Assembly: GCA_023150295.1 (NCBI GenBank)
Contig: JAKLLE010000005.1
Location: forward strand, 18,560 to 82,559
Direction: 5' to 3'
Length of the DNA stretch: 64,000 nucleotides
Source of the DNA: Giesbergeria sp.
GTDB lineage: Bacteria; Pseudomonadota; Gammaproteobacteria; Burkholderiales; Burkholderiaceae_C
Shown here: positions 51,661 through 61,385 of the stretch, in pieces
Layout: each line of letters opens with the position of its first letter
Numbering within the stretch: the stretch's first letter is position 1
Program-made: the position numbers and the translations under genes
Notes under the pieces: model-generated
Databases searched by the model: none
What the model was told of the DNA's origin: nothing
What the model saw: only the letters and a program-made list of their open reading frames with translations

Positions 51661-52571
51661 TTATGTAATATTTCGCGCCGCAGGCGCAAGGCGCCATCGA
51701 GCACCAGCAAGCCCACCGCGGCAAACACCAGCCCGTACAGCGGGCGCTGGCCCTGCGCCATCGCCTCGCCCAGCAGCAGAGCCACCAGCACCAGCAGCAC
51801 CGGCTCCACATACGACAACAGGCCAAACAACCCCATGGGCAGCAGCCGGCTGGCGGCCATGTACAGCGCCAGCGCCACGGCACTGACCACGCCCAGCAAG
51901 GGCACCAGCACCCACAGCCTGGGCATCGCCCCCACCACGGGCACCGTGGAAGGCTCGCGCAGCACAAACCACAGGGCAGCGGGCACCAGCAGGGCCATGT
52001 CCAGCCAGTGCCCGGCCAGCTGTTCGGTGCCCAGCCTGCGGCGCAGCGCAAAGTACACCGGGTAGCCCAGTGCCACCAGCGCGGTCTCCCACGACATGCC
52101 GCCCACGCGCAGCAACTCGTAGCCCACCCCCAGCGCGGCCAACAGCGTGGCCGCACGGTGCGCGGGCGAGAGCTGCTCGCGGTACAGCACCCGCCCAGCC
52201 AGCACCATCACCAGCGGCAGCAGGAAGTAGCCCAGCGACACCGGCAGCGCACGCCCATGCAGCGGCGCCCACATGAACAGCCACAACTGCACGCCAAGCA
52301 AGGCACTGCTGAGCACCAGGGCCACCGCCAGCGCAGGCCGCTGGCGCACACGCTGGGCCAGGGCACGCAGTTGCGCCGCTTCGCCCCGCCCCCACAGCAG
52401 CAAGGTGGTGAAAGGCAAGGTGCAAAGCACGCGCCAGCCAAAGATTTCCTCCCCCGCCAGGGGCGCCAGCCAGGGCGACAGGTAGTAGATGGCGCCAAAC
52501 AAAAAGGAGGCCACCACCGAGGCCACAATGCCTTTGAACACAAGAGATACCGCTTGGGGAAAACCGGGCAT
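51639..52571 (-). CDS. EamA/RarD-like permease
   Basis: A 310-residue drug/metabolite-superfamily permease with about ten membrane helices. KGIVASVVASFLFGAIYYLSPWLAPLAGEEIFGWRVLCTLPFT is typical of RarD-like proteins; two EamA halves are seen. Substrate unknown. The start at 52571 (MPGFPQAVSLVFKG) was chosen over the track start (52691). The C-terminal KKMASSA and the stop are contributed by the dispersed repeat R8. Confidence 0.88.
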   Translation of the reverse strand: MPGFPQAVSLVFKGIVASVVASFLFGAIYYLSPWLAPLAGEEIFGWRVLCTLPFTTLLLWGRGEAAQLRALAQRVRQRPALAVALVLSSALLGVQLWLFMWAPLHGRALPVSLGYFLLPLVMVLAGRVLYREQLSPAHRAATLLAALGVGYELLRVGGMSWETALVALGYPVYFALRRRLGTEQLAGHWLDMALLVPAALWFVLREPSTVPVVGAMPRLWVLVPLLGVVSAVALALYMAASRLLPMGLFGLLSYVEPVLLVLVALLLGEAMAQGQRPLYGLVFAAVGLLVLDGALRLRREILHKKMASSA

Positions 52572-52775
52572 TGTCCACGACCGGGCCTCCGGCGTGCCCA
52601 GGCGCCAAGGGTTTGTACCCAGTCTCTGTGGGCCACCCTGTGGATAAGAACCTGCACAAGCCCCGAAAGCCGCGCCCGCATTGGCCCACAACGCGCTGCC
52701 TGCTCTTTGGGCAGCCTGTCAGCGTGCTTTTGCCTCTATAGTGGCGGGCCTTTGTGCCCTACAGCTTCTCCGTTC

Positions 52776-53207
52776 ATGCCTGCCGCCGCCCTGCTCTGCC
52801 TGGTTGTCGCCATCAGCGACGGCGATTCCTTCACCGCGCGCTGCGGCAGCCCGGGCGCCTACGAGACGGTGCGTGTGCGTGTGGCAGCCATCGATGCACC
52901 GGAGCACAGCCAGCCCTACGGCCAACGCGCGCGCCAGCACCTGGCCCAACTGTGCTGGCGCCAGCAAGCGCGCATTACCCCCGTGGACCGCGACCACTAC
53001 GGCCGCACCGTGGCACGGGTGCAATGCCAGGGGCAGGACGCCGCCAGCACCCAGGTGCGCGCGGGCATGGCCTGGGTCTATGCGCCGCGCGCGCAGGCCT
53101 ACCCGCACCTGGCCCGCCTGGAGCGCCAGGCCCGCGCACAACGCTCAGGCTTGTGGGCCGATACAAACCCAACGCCGCCCTGGAAGTACCGCCATCGGCA
53201 ACAGTGA
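52776..53207 (+). CDS. Thermonuclease (SNase-like) family protein
   Basis: A 143-residue secreted or periplasmic nuclease-fold protein. VAISDGDSFTARC opens the OB fold; RVRVAAIDAPE carries catalytic Arg and Asp, PYGQRARQHL and DRDHYGRTVARV follow, and the C-terminal RAGMAWVY..LERQARAQRSGLW completes the staphylococcal-nuclease pattern. The N-terminus is hydrophobic (MPAAALLCLVV) and may be a short signal. A decayed relative lies at 11115. The track ORF from 52008 is too long. Confidence 0.88.
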   Translation: MPAAALLCLVVAISDGDSFTARCGSPGAYETVRVRVAAIDAPEHSQPYGQRARQHLAQLCWRQQARITPVDRDHYGRTVARVQCQGQDAASTQVRAGMAWVYAPRAQAYPHLARLERQARAQRSGLWADTNPTPPWKYRHRQQ

Positions 53208-53219
53208 GTGCAAGGAGGC

Positions 53220-54155
53220 CTATGCCTCGAACCGCCCGCTCAGCAGTTCCGGCAAACGGCTGACAGGCATGCGGAACCCGCAGGCCTGCGCATGGCCTCC
53301 GCCGCCCATGCTGTGCGCCAACGGAATGCAGTCGTAGCCGCGCTGCGAGCGCAGACCTACCTTGACCACGCCGCCCTTCCCGGCCGACCACAGCAGGGCA
53401 AAGCTGCCGCTCTTTTGCGAGAGCATTTCGCCCAGCAGGCTGTGAAAGGCGCTGGGCGCGTTGAGCATGAGCCCGTCCTGGCCGTTGAAGCACAGGGGCA
53501 AGGCGCCCTCGGCCATGTCGCTGGCGAGCTTGCGGAACTTCTCGTCCATGGCCTCGCCGCGCGCCATGAAGGTGGCGTTCTGTGCTGCATCGAAAGCCGC
53601 CAGCGCCTGCCAGCGCGCAAAGTCCTGGGGCTCCATGTCCAGCGCTGCCAGGTAGGCCGCGCTTTCAGGGAACTGCCAGTTCCACAGGTCGCGGTCCTCC
53701 ACGTAGCGCACCAGGTCGGGCAGCGGCGTCTGCGGGTGGAAGAACTCCCACGCCAGCCGCGCGCCGGACTTGTGCATGTCGAAATACACCACGCCGCAGC
53801 GGCAGGCAAAGCCGTCCAACTGGTCGGCAGCGCTCTTGTGGTGGTCCAGCAGCACCAGCTTGGCGGCCTGCGCCTCGATGGCGCGCAGCAGTTCGGGCGC
53901 AAAGGCAAAGTCCAGCACGTACACGGTGCGCCCTTGCAGGGGCGGCAGGTCGGCCACGGTCTGAATCTGGCCGTGGTCCAGGCCCAGGCACTGCACACGG
54001 CCTTCGTAAAACGTCCAGGCCGCCAGGGCGGCAGCAAAGCCATCGGGGCAACCCTTGCCGTGGTACAGCACCAGGGGATCGGGGTCGTTGCGGTCTGGGG
54101 CGACCAGCAGTTGCAATGGAAGAAGGGTTCTCATGCCCGAATTGTCGCTTGCCAT
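53220..54155 (-). CDS. DHH-family phosphoesterase
   Basis: A 311-residue protein of the DHH/DHHA1 superfamily. The metal-binding motifs are visible: YHGKGCPDGFAAALA (about 33-47), VLDFAF, the DHHKS motif (about 97) and the C-terminal GGGGHAQACGF. Members hydrolyse short oligonucleotides or cyclic dinucleotide products, or pAp. The start is uncertain (54155 or 54134); no ribosome site is clear. The stop is 12 bp from the thermonuclease stop (convergent). Confidence 0.85.
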   Translation of the reverse strand: MASDNSGMRTLLPLQLLVAPDRNDPDPLVLYHGKGCPDGFAAALAAWTFYEGRVQCLGLDHGQIQTVADLPPLQGRTVYVLDFAFAPELLRAIEAQAAKLVLLDHHKSAADQLDGFACRCGVVYFDMHKSGARLAWEFFHPQTPLPDLVRYVEDRDLWNWQFPESAAYLAALDMEPQDFARWQALAAFDAAQNATFMARGEAMDEKFRKLASDMAEGALPLCFNGQDGLMLNAPSAFHSLLGEMLSQKSGSFALLWSAGKGGVVKVGLRSQRGYDCIPLAHSMGGGGHAQACGFRMPVSRLPELLSGRFEA

Positions 54156-54198
54156 CGCCGATCCAACGGCCCTGCGGCGACGCTGATTGCGTGTCGCC

Positions 54199-54534
54199 CT
54201 AAATCCCCAGCCAACGCCGCCACAGCGAGGGGGCAGCGTCCTGCGCGCCCAATTGCTGGAGTCTTTGCACCAGCACGTCCCGGCCATGCTTGCGCGCCGC
54301 TTCCAAAGGGGTGAGCCCATCAAAATCCGAGCGCAGGTGTGGGCTGGCGCCATGTTCCAGCAAAAAATCTGCCACGGCATCGTGGCCCTGCACCAGGCTC
54401 GCGACCAGTGGCGTGCACATCACTTCCGGGTGCTGGTAGTTCGGATCGACGCCCGAGGCGATGTGGTGCCGCACCCGCGCCAGATCGCCCGCCACGGCGG
54501 CCGCATACATGTCCTTCCAGTCCCCTGCCGACAT
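54199..54534 (-). CDS. Ankyrin-repeat protein
   Basis: A 111-residue protein with about three ankyrin repeats (DMYAAAVAGDLARVRHHIASGVDPNY; TPLVASLVQGHDAVADFLLEHGASPHLRS; GLTPLEAARKHGRDVLVQRLQQLGA). Ankyrin repeats mediate protein binding; the target is unknown. GAGGAGG precedes the ATG at 54534. It is upstream of the DHH gene on the same strand (43 bp gap). Confidence 0.88.
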   Translation of the reverse strand: MSAGDWKDMYAAAVAGDLARVRHHIASGVDPNYQHPEVMCTPLVASLVQGHDAVADFLLEHGASPHLRSDFDGLTPLEAARKHGRDVLVQRLQQLGAQDAAPSLWRRWLGI

Positions 54535-54628
54535 CGGATACCTCCTCAGGATTGCACTGGGGAGGCATGCTAGCAGCGCAGCGCCCGGTCTGCATGGAGC
54601 ACAATGCGCGCCTCTCCTTCCACTCCCC

Positions 54629-55378
54629 ATGACCGCCCTGCACCTTCTCTGGCACGACGCGCACCTGGTCGCGGTGTACAAACCGCCGGGCTGGCTGGTG
54701 CACCGCACAGGGCTGGACGCAGGGGAAACCCGTTTCGTGGTGCAGACGCTGCGCGACCAGTTGGGCCAGCATGTGTACCCAGTGCACCGGCTGGACAAGG
54801 GCACCTGTGGCGTGCTGGTGATGGCCTTGCACCCCGAGGCGGCGCACGCACTGGCACAGGCTTTCGAGCACCACAAGGTGCGCAAGCGCTACCTGGCCCT
54901 GGTGCGCGGCTGGGCACCCGCGCTGGCCGAGGTGGACCACGCCCTGCGCCCGGACGATGCGCCCCCCGACGCCGCTGCGCAGCCTGCCCACACCTGCCTG
55001 CAACGGCTGGCGCGCCTGGAACTGCCGATGGTCAGCGATGCGCGCTTTGCCAGCACCCGCGCCAGCCTGGTGCTGGCCGAGCCCACCACCGGCCGCAGGC
55101 ACCAGATCCGGCGCCACCTCAAGCACCTTGCGCACCCCATTCTGGGCGATGCCACGCACGGCAAGGGGCCGCTGAACCGCTGGTGGGCGGCACACCTGGG
55201 CCGCCAGCGGCTGTGGCTGCACGCCTGGAGCCTGGAGCTGCCCCACCCGGTGAGCGGCGAGCCCCTGCAGTTGCACAGCGGGCTGGATCTTGGTGCCCCT
55301 GCACCGGCAATGCCCGAACCCGAAGGGCTGGACGACTGGCACATGCTGCTGGGCAGCCAGCCATGGATGCCTACGTGA
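54629..55378 (+). CDS. RluA-family pseudouridine synthase (TruC-like)
   Basis: A 249-residue RNA pseudouridine synthase without an S4 domain. The catalytic Asp is in VYPVHRLDKGTCGV (about 51-64), and PTTGRRHQIRRHLKHLAHPILGD is the second family motif. Its size and the absence of an S4 domain are like TruC, which modifies U65 of tRNAs. The ATG at 54629 was chosen for family fit; the track start is too early. Its 3' end overlaps the convergent GGDEF/EAL gene by 8 bp. Confidence 0.88.
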   Translation: MTALHLLWHDAHLVAVYKPPGWLVHRTGLDAGETRFVVQTLRDQLGQHVYPVHRLDKGTCGVLVMALHPEAAHALAQAFEHHKVRKRYLALVRGWAPALAEVDHALRPDDAPPDAAAQPAHTCLQRLARLELPMVSDARFASTRASLVLAEPTTGRRHQIRRHLKHLAHPILGDATHGKGPLNRWWAAHLGRQRLWLHAWSLELPHPVSGEPLQLHSGLDLGAPAPAMPEPEGLDDWHMLLGSQPWMPT

Positions 55379-57641
55379 GACGCTGCAACCAGTCCTCCTG
55401 GGGCTGCGGACGACAGTACAGGAAGCCCTGGCAGATGATGGCGGACGAGCGCTCCCTCAGGTAGCTGGCCTGTTCCTGGGTTTCCACCCCTTCGGCCACC
55501 ACGCGCAGGCCAAAATGGCGTGCGACAGACAAAATGGCCTCGACCAGGGCGCCGTCGTCGGCGTTGGTGCAGGCATCGCGCACAAAGCTGCGGTCGATCT
55601 TGATTTCCTGGATCGGCAGGCGCTTGAGGTAGGCCAGCGACGAGTACCCGGTACCAAAGTCGTCGAGCGAGAACTCCACCCCCAAGGCGGCAAGCTCGCG
55701 CATCTTGGCGACCACATCGTCAAAGTCCTCGATCACCAGGCCCTCGGTCACCTCCAGCGTCAGCAAGGCCGGATCGGCGCCCGTGCGCTCCAGCAGGGCC
55801 CGCAACTCCTGCACAAAGCCCGGCTGGCGAAACTGGCGCGCACTCAGGTTGACCGACAGGCGCACCCGCTGCTGCGCCAACGCAGGGTTGGCCAGCAAGG
55901 CGCAGGCCTGCTCCAGCACCCAGCGCCCCAGCAGGACGATGAGATCGGACGACTCCGCCACCGCAATGAACACGCCCGGCATCACCAGGCCGTCGCGCGG
56001 ATGCTGCCAACGCACCAGCACCTCGGCGCCGGTGGTGCGCCCCTGCATGTCCACCTGGGACTGCAGGTACAGGCGCAGTTCCCCGGCACCGATGGCCTGG
56101 CGCAATTCCCGCTCCAACTGGAAGCGCTGCTCTGCGGCCTGCCCCATCTCCTGCTCGAAAAAGGCCAGTTGCCCACCGCCCACGGCCTTGGCCCGGTGCA
56201 ATGCCATGCTCGCGCGGCGCAGTGCGTCGTGTGCCTGGTCTTCCGGCCCCTGGGGGTAGAGCGTGATGCCCACACTGGCCGTCCATTGGATGGGGCCGGC
56301 GTCGCCCTGCAAGCGCAGGGGCTGACCCAGCGCGGTCTGCACCTGGTTCGCAAAAGCCAGCGCCCGGCGGCCCGCCTGGGCCGCATCGTCCCCCAGGCCA
56401 TGCAGCACCAGGGCGAATTCGTCCCCCGCCACGCGCACAAGCATGCCCTCCGCCGGGAGCTGGTGCGACAGGCGCAGCGCCATGGCACACAGCAGGCGGT
56501 CGCCCATCTCGCTGCCACGTGCGTCGTTGAACACGGTGAATCGGTCCAGATCCAGCAGCAACAAGGCGTGCAAGGTGGCTGGGGAGCCATCGGCGCGCTC
56601 CTGCAGCCCGTGGAGGTGCTCCACCAGCATGGCGCGGTTGGGCAGGCCGGTCAGCGCGTCATGGCGGGCCAGGCGGTGGATTTCCTGCGCGGCACGCTTG
56701 CGCTCGGTGATGTCCTGCCGGTACTCCACATAGTGACTGATGCTGCCGTCGGTCTGGCGTATGGGCGCCACCACCACGGACTCGGCCAAGGGCGCCCCAT
56801 CCTTGCGCTGGTTGGTCTGCTCCCCCGCCCAGACCTTGCCGCTGGCCAGTGTCTCGCGCAGCCCCTGGCGCTGGGCCGCCTCCATGCCCTTGCTGGAAAA
56901 CAGGGCCGCCGCATGGCCCAACACCTCTTGACGCGCATAGCCGGTGCGCTGCACAAAGGCCTCGTTCACATACTCGATGCGCTCTTGCAGGTCGGTAATG
57001 ACAATGCTCTCGGGGCTTTGCTCCACGGCACGCAGCAGCTTGCGCAACTGCGACTCGCTGGCTGCCAGCTCGTGGGCCGTACGCTGCGCCTCCTGCACCC
57101 GTTGCATGTAGTTGCGCCGCGACAGCAAGGTGGCTGCCGCCGTGAGCACCAGAATGCCCGCCAGGTACACCCCATGGGCCCATCGACTGCCCCGGAGCAC
57201 CTGGGGCATCCAGCCCTGGGCTTCCGCCCAGAAGAAAAGGCCGAACAGCATGCCGGTGATCGCCACCAGCACCACGGTGGCCCGCCCACCCAGCATCCAG
57301 CCCGAAAGCACAATGAGCACGGGGTAATTGAGCAGGTTGGGCCCGTGCAGCCCGCCATTGCGCACGGTCACCAGCGTCACAAAGCACCATACGCCCCAGA
57401 CCAGCAGGTGCGCCGCCAGCCGCCAATGCCGCAAGCGCGCCAGCACCAGGGCCAGGCCACCCACCAGGCCCGCGCCCAGGTTGAAAAGAATCCGGCTGGT
57501 CGATTGACCAATAGGGTCCAGGGCCAGCAACAGGGCAATGACACCACCAATCGCCAGCACAGCCCAGCCCGCCACGCGCACAAGAAGCCGGGTGGTGACA
57601 TCGGGCACATCAAGCTCGGGGGCGGGGGTGTACGGCTGCAT
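55371..57641 (-). CDS. Membrane GGDEF/EAL signalling protein with PAS domain
   Basis: A 756-residue protein. About six membrane helices (18-190), a coiled linker, a PAS domain (about 205-320) and GGDEF plus EAL. The GGDEF reads VAGDEFAL near residue 407 (A instead of the first G), and no I-site RxxD precedes it. The EAL motif is degenerate: EVL in GAEVLVRW near 540, although DDFGTGYSSLAYLKRL is kept. Both activities are therefore uncertain and one may be a sensor role. The start at 57641 is uncertain; 57677 is possible. Confidence 0.88.
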   Translation of the reverse strand: MQPYTPAPELDVPDVTTRLLVRVAGWAVLAIGGVIALLLALDPIGQSTSRILFNLGAGLVGGLALVLARLRHWRLAAHLLVWGVWCFVTLVTVRNGGLHGPNLLNYPVLIVLSGWMLGGRATVVLVAITGMLFGLFFWAEAQGWMPQVLRGSRWAHGVYLAGILVLTAAATLLSRRNYMQRVQEAQRTAHELAASESQLRKLLRAVEQSPESIVITDLQERIEYVNEAFVQRTGYARQEVLGHAAALFSSKGMEAAQRQGLRETLASGKVWAGEQTNQRKDGAPLAESVVVAPIRQTDGSISHYVEYRQDITERKRAAQEIHRLARHDALTGLPNRAMLVEHLHGLQERADGSPATLHALLLLDLDRFTVFNDARGSEMGDRLLCAMALRLSHQLPAEGMLVRVAGDEFALVLHGLGDDAAQAGRRALAFANQVQTALGQPLRLQGDAGPIQWTASVGITLYPQGPEDQAHDALRRASMALHRAKAVGGGQLAFFEQEMGQAAEQRFQLERELRQAIGAGELRLYLQSQVDMQGRTTGAEVLVRWQHPRDGLVMPGVFIAVAESSDLIVLLGRWVLEQACALLANPALAQQRVRLSVNLSARQFRQPGFVQELRALLERTGADPALLTLEVTEGLVIEDFDDVVAKMRELAALGVEFSLDDFGTGYSSLAYLKRLPIQEIKIDRSFVRDACTNADDGALVEAILSVARHFGLRVVAEGVETQEQASYLRERSSAIICQGFLYCRPQPQEDWLQRLT

Positions 57642-57727
57642 ACCGGTATCTACCCATGTGGGATGGAGACAACGCATCCTAGCGGTTTCCCCCCTGCGGC
57701 ACCAAGCGCCGCCAGGTCGAAGTGTGC

Positions 57728-58744
57728 TTATTGCAACACCAGCTCGACGCGGCGGTTCTTGGCGCGCCCCTCTTCGCTGGCGTTGCTGGCCACAGGGGCC
57801 AGCGAGGCCACGCCGTTGCCGACCAGGCGCCCGGCAGCCACACCGTAGTCCTTGACCAGGGCAGCGGCCACGGCCTCGGCACGGCGGCGCGACAGGGCGA
57901 GGTTGCTGTCAAACCCACCCACGCTGTCGGTGTGCCCCACCACATGCAGCTTGACGCCGGGCTCCGCCTTGAGGAAGGCGGCAATCTGGTCGAGCGAGGG
58001 CTTGGAGTCGGGCTTGATGTCGGCCTTGCCGGTGTCGAAGTAGATGCCGTAGATCGCCACCTTGCCCTGGGTGGTCAGCGACTTGCCGATTTCCGAGGCG
58101 CTCACGACCACCATGTTCTGCTGCATGGCCTTGGTCTCCAGCACGTCCACGGCGATGTAGGCGCCCTGCCGGGATTTGTAGGTGCGGTCCTCCTTGGGCC
58201 AATCAATGGCGACCAGGCGCACGGTGACGTTGTCCTTTTGGAACGTGCCGGTACGGATGGTGTTGGCCTCGGCTGCATACATCACGTACTCGGAGCGTAC
58301 GTTCTTGATGAAGTCCTTCTTGCTGCTGCTGAAGCTGGCCAGGAAGTTGGTCCACTTGCCCGCTGCCGGGTCCTTGGTGGAGTCGTACAACGCCTGAAAG
58401 CCCGCAGCCGTCAGTTCGTTGACGTAGTTGCGGTACAGCTCCAGCGCGCGCGTGTCGCCCGGGGCTTCGTACCAGAAGCGGGTGAGCTTGCCTTCGAGCT
58501 GCAGCGGCGGCTGCACGTAGCGCCGCACCCCCGCGCCCAGGTCAAATTCCTTGAAGGTGGAGGTCTGGAACTCCACGGCGTCGAAGTTGCGCACCTCGTA
58601 GCCCACAATGCTGCTGCCGCCAAAGCGCTTGACTGCCGCGTGGTCCTTGGCGCCTGCCATGTCCTGCGCCTGGGCAGCGCCCCACAGCCCTGCACAACCC
58701 ACCAGCACCAACGCCATGCGGCGCGCCCATTGCATGAATGCCAT
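57728..58744 (-). CDS. OmpA-family outer-membrane-associated protein (DUF4892-like N-terminus)
   Basis: A 338-residue exported protein. Signal peptide (MAFMQWARRMALVLVGCAGLWGAAQA), an N-terminal part resembling DUF4892 and a C-terminal OmpA peptidoglycan-binding domain (about 225-338; YGIYFDTGKADIKPDSKPSL, VVGHTDSVGGFDSNLALSRRRAEAV, NRRVELVLQ). The start at 58744 has GGAGGAA upstream. It probably links the outer membrane to peptidoglycan. Confidence 0.9.
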   Translation of the reverse strand: MAFMQWARRMALVLVGCAGLWGAAQAQDMAGAKDHAAVKRFGGSSIVGYEVRNFDAVEFQTSTFKEFDLGAGVRRYVQPPLQLEGKLTRFWYEAPGDTRALELYRNYVNELTAAGFQALYDSTKDPAAGKWTNFLASFSSSKKDFIKNVRSEYVMYAAEANTIRTGTFQKDNVTVRLVAIDWPKEDRTYKSRQGAYIAVDVLETKAMQQNMVVVSASEIGKSLTTQGKVAIYGIYFDTGKADIKPDSKPSLDQIAAFLKAEPGVKLHVVGHTDSVGGFDSNLALSRRRAEAVAAALVKDYGVAAGRLVGNGVASLAPVASNASEEGRAKNRRVELVLQ

Positions 58745-58860
58745 TGCCGTTCCTCCAGTGACAAACTGCTGCGCATGATAGGCGGCCCTTGTGGCACAAG
58801 CGCATCCGGCACCAAGCAAAGCTGTGCAATGCTGCACGGGGAGCCAGGGCAAGGGGCTGT

Positions 58861-59805
58861 TCAATCGTCCGTGTTACGGCGCTTGCGGCGGCGCTCTTGT
58901 TCTTCCTTGCGCGCCTTGCGCTCGGCCTCCTGCGCCTGGCCCACGGCCAGCCAGGCGTCAAACTCTTGCGGCGTCTCCAGGGTAATGCGGCCCAGCACGG
59001 CGCTGCGAAAGTCGGTCAGCACCAGCTCGGCCGCCTTTTGCAGGTTCACCCGCCCGCCGCTCATCACCGCGCCGCGCTTGCGGCCAATGGCTTCGAGCAG
59101 TTCGTGGTCGGGCAGCGCGGCAATGGCCGCTTCGCTCAGGCCCAGGCGGTAGCGCGTTTCCAGCAGCGGCGCATAGGCCGCTTGCAGACGGCGCAGCAAC
59201 TCCAGGGCCACCAGTTCCTCGTCGTAGGCGTTGCGGCCCACCGCGCCACTGGCGGCCAGGTTGTAGCCGCTTTCTGCCACGATGATCTTGGGCCAGAGCA
59301 TGCCGGGCGTGTCCCAGAGGTAGAAATCATCGGCCAGCACGATGCGCTGCTCCAGCTTGGTGATGCCCGCCTCGTCACCGGTCTTGGCCTGGCGCTTGGC
59401 CGACAGCGTATTGATGAGCGTGGACTTGCCCACGTTGGGCACGCCGCAGATCAGCACGCGCATGGGCTTGGCCATGCCGCCCCGGTTCGGCGCGAGCTGG
59501 TGGCAGCCTTCGATGAGCTTGCGCGCAGGCGCGGCATCCTGCGCGTCGAGCGCCACGGCGCGCGTGTCCGGCTGCGCGCTGTACCAAGCCAGCCAGAGAG
59601 CGGTGCGCTCGGGGTCGGCGATGTCCTGCTTGTTGAGCACCTTGAGCGTGGGCCGGTGCCCGGTGAGTTCGGCAAGCAGCGGGTTGGCGCTGGAGCCGGG
59701 CAGACGCGCGTCGAGCACCTCGATCACGACATCGATGCTCTTGACGCGCTCGGCAATGGCCTGACGTGTCAGGTGCATGTGCCCTGGGAACCATTGGATG
59801 GACAT
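58861..59805 (-). CDS. ylqF: Ribosome biogenesis GTPase YlqF (RbgA)
   Basis: A 314-residue circularly permuted GTPase needed for assembly of the 50S ribosomal subunit. The motif order is G4 NKQD (58-61), G1 GVPNVGKST (121-129) and G3 DTPG (about 165). The start SIQWFPGHMHLTRQAI is characteristic. The C-terminus is Arg/Lys-rich (KEEQERRRKRRNTDD). It is 36 bp downstream of gshA and may be cotranscribed with it. Confidence 0.95.
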   Translation of the reverse strand: MSIQWFPGHMHLTRQAIAERVKSIDVVIEVLDARLPGSSANPLLAELTGHRPTLKVLNKQDIADPERTALWLAWYSAQPDTRAVALDAQDAAPARKLIEGCHQLAPNRGGMAKPMRVLICGVPNVGKSTLINTLSAKRQAKTGDEAGITKLEQRIVLADDFYLWDTPGMLWPKIIVAESGYNLAASGAVGRNAYDEELVALELLRRLQAAYAPLLETRYRLGLSEAAIAALPDHELLEAIGRKRGAVMSGGRVNLQKAAELVLTDFRSAVLGRITLETPQEFDAWLAVGQAQEAERKARKEEQERRRKRRNTDD

Positions 59806-59841
59806 TGGAATTGTTCTGTGAAGGGTGTGGAGCTCAGCCGC

Positions 59842-61374
59842 TCACACCAGCAAACCTTCTGGCGACAGATAGCGCTGGCGCCATTCCTCGAAAGGCTGGC
59901 TGTCCGCCGCTTCGATGGCCTGCTGGTCGCTCAGCGACTTGCGGGCCATGGCCTCGTACTGCGCCTGCTGGTCGGCCTGCCAGGGCCGCTCCATCAGCGC
60001 ATCGCGCGCCGCCAGCGACTGCGACAGGCTGAAAGCCGAGAAGCTCTGTCCATGCGCGGCCTCCATGCGGTCGAGCACGCGGGCCGATGGGGTGTCCGCA
60101 GGGCGCCCCAGCAGCGCCTGGGCCTCGCGCAGCGCGGCGCTGTAGTCGCCGCTCTGGTGCGTGGCGTCCAGAGCTGCTGCCAGGGGTTCGCATTCGGCCA
60201 GGATCTGGCCGCCCCACTCCACCAGCGGCACATCGCGCCCCTGGCGCTGCAGGCACAGGCCGCTCTCGCGCCCGCGCTCCGCGGCCAGAAGCTGGTTGGC
60301 GCGCAGTTCGGCAATCTCGGCCGGGGTGTCGGGCGGGCTGTCGGAAAGCAGACAGTGCAGCAGAAAGACATCGAGCAGGCGCATGGTGGACGCCGTGATG
60401 CCCACGGGCACGAAGGGATCCAGATCCATGAGCCGCACTTCCACGTATTCCACCCCGCGCTCGCGCAGTGCGTGCAGGGGCCGCTCCCCGGTGTGCACGG
60501 TGCGCTTGGGGCGGATGGTGCCGTAGAACTCGTTTTCGATCTGCAGCAGGCTGGTGGCGAGCTGGTTGTAGTCACCGCCAGGGTTGCGAATGCCCACCGT
60601 TTCGTAGGCTGGGTAGGGCTGGGTCAGCGCTTCGTGCAGCGAATCGGCGTAGCCCTGCAGGCCGTTGTAACTGACGGCCAGCGAGGCCTGCGCATCGCTC
60701 TGGTAGCCCAGGCGCCCCATGCGCAGCGAGGTGGCATGAGGCAAATACATGGACTGCCCCGCTGCACCCAGCGGCTGCAGGCGGTGCGTGCGCCCTTCCA
60801 CAAAACAAGGGCACAGCGCGGGCGATGCGCCAAACAGGTACAGCAGCACGAAGGCATGGCGCCGGAAGTTGCGAATGAGCCCGAAGTAGTCTTCGTTGGT
60901 CACCCCCGGCAAGGACCAGTTGTAGTGGATGCCCGAGATGGTCTGCATGCGCCGCCCGTAGCGGTGACCCAGGCCCATGCGGTACACGCTCTTGGCGCGG
61001 CCCACATTGGAGTTGCCATAGCGCGCCAGCGGAATCGTCTCGTCCGTGGGCAGGTTGCAGGGCATGCTGGCCACCCACAGCATCTCGCCGCCCTGGGGCT
61101 GCAGCACGCGGTACACGTACTGGTGGATGGCGGTGAGCTCGTCCAGGCAGTCCTGCACACCCCTGTGCGCGCCGGTGATGAGCTCGATCTGCGATTCGCT
61201 GTAGTCGGTGGTGATGTGCGGGTGCGTGAGGGCCGAGCCCAGCGCCCCAGGGTGCGGCGTCAGGGCCAGCCCCCCGGTGGGCAGCACGCGCAGGCCTTCT
61301 TTCTCGATCCCCCGGCGGATGCCCGCCAGGCGGTCGGAAGAAAGCTGCTGGATGCGTTCCTGCAAGGTGTTCAT
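59842..61374 (-). CDS. gshA: Glutamate-cysteine ligase
   Basis: A 510-residue enzyme of the E. coli GshA type that joins glutamate and cysteine, the first step of glutathione synthesis. RRGIEKEGLRV opens the family pattern; DYSESQIELIT, WVASMPCNLP, SGIHYNWSLP and the EVRLMDLDPFVP stretch are conserved. Length fits the family (about 518). The ATG at 61374 has only a weak ribosome site. A MITE-like element ends 11 bp upstream of this start, so the native promoter may be displaced or supplied by the element. Confidence 0.95.
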   Translation of the reverse strand: MNTLQERIQQLSSDRLAGIRRGIEKEGLRVLPTGGLALTPHPGALGSALTHPHITTDYSESQIELITGAHRGVQDCLDELTAIHQYVYRVLQPQGGEMLWVASMPCNLPTDETIPLARYGNSNVGRAKSVYRMGLGHRYGRRMQTISGIHYNWSLPGVTNEDYFGLIRNFRRHAFVLLYLFGASPALCPCFVEGRTHRLQPLGAAGQSMYLPHATSLRMGRLGYQSDAQASLAVSYNGLQGYADSLHEALTQPYPAYETVGIRNPGGDYNQLATSLLQIENEFYGTIRPKRTVHTGERPLHALRERGVEYVEVRLMDLDPFVPVGITASTMRLLDVFLLHCLLSDSPPDTPAEIAELRANQLLAAERGRESGLCLQRQGRDVPLVEWGGQILAECEPLAAALDATHQSGDYSAALREAQALLGRPADTPSARVLDRMEAAHGQSFSAFSLSQSLAARDALMERPWQADQQAQYEAMARKSLSDQQAIEAADSQPFEEWRQRYLSPEGLLV

Positions 61375-61385
61375 GGTGCTCAGTT

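Noticed and set aside
52639-52647. TGTGGATAA, consensus DnaA box
   Set aside because: A lone box in a 200-bp intergenic region; no further boxes, dnaA or dnaN nearby.
55290-57848. 852-aa plus-strand ORF
   Set aside because: Antisense to the second GGDEF/EAL gene.
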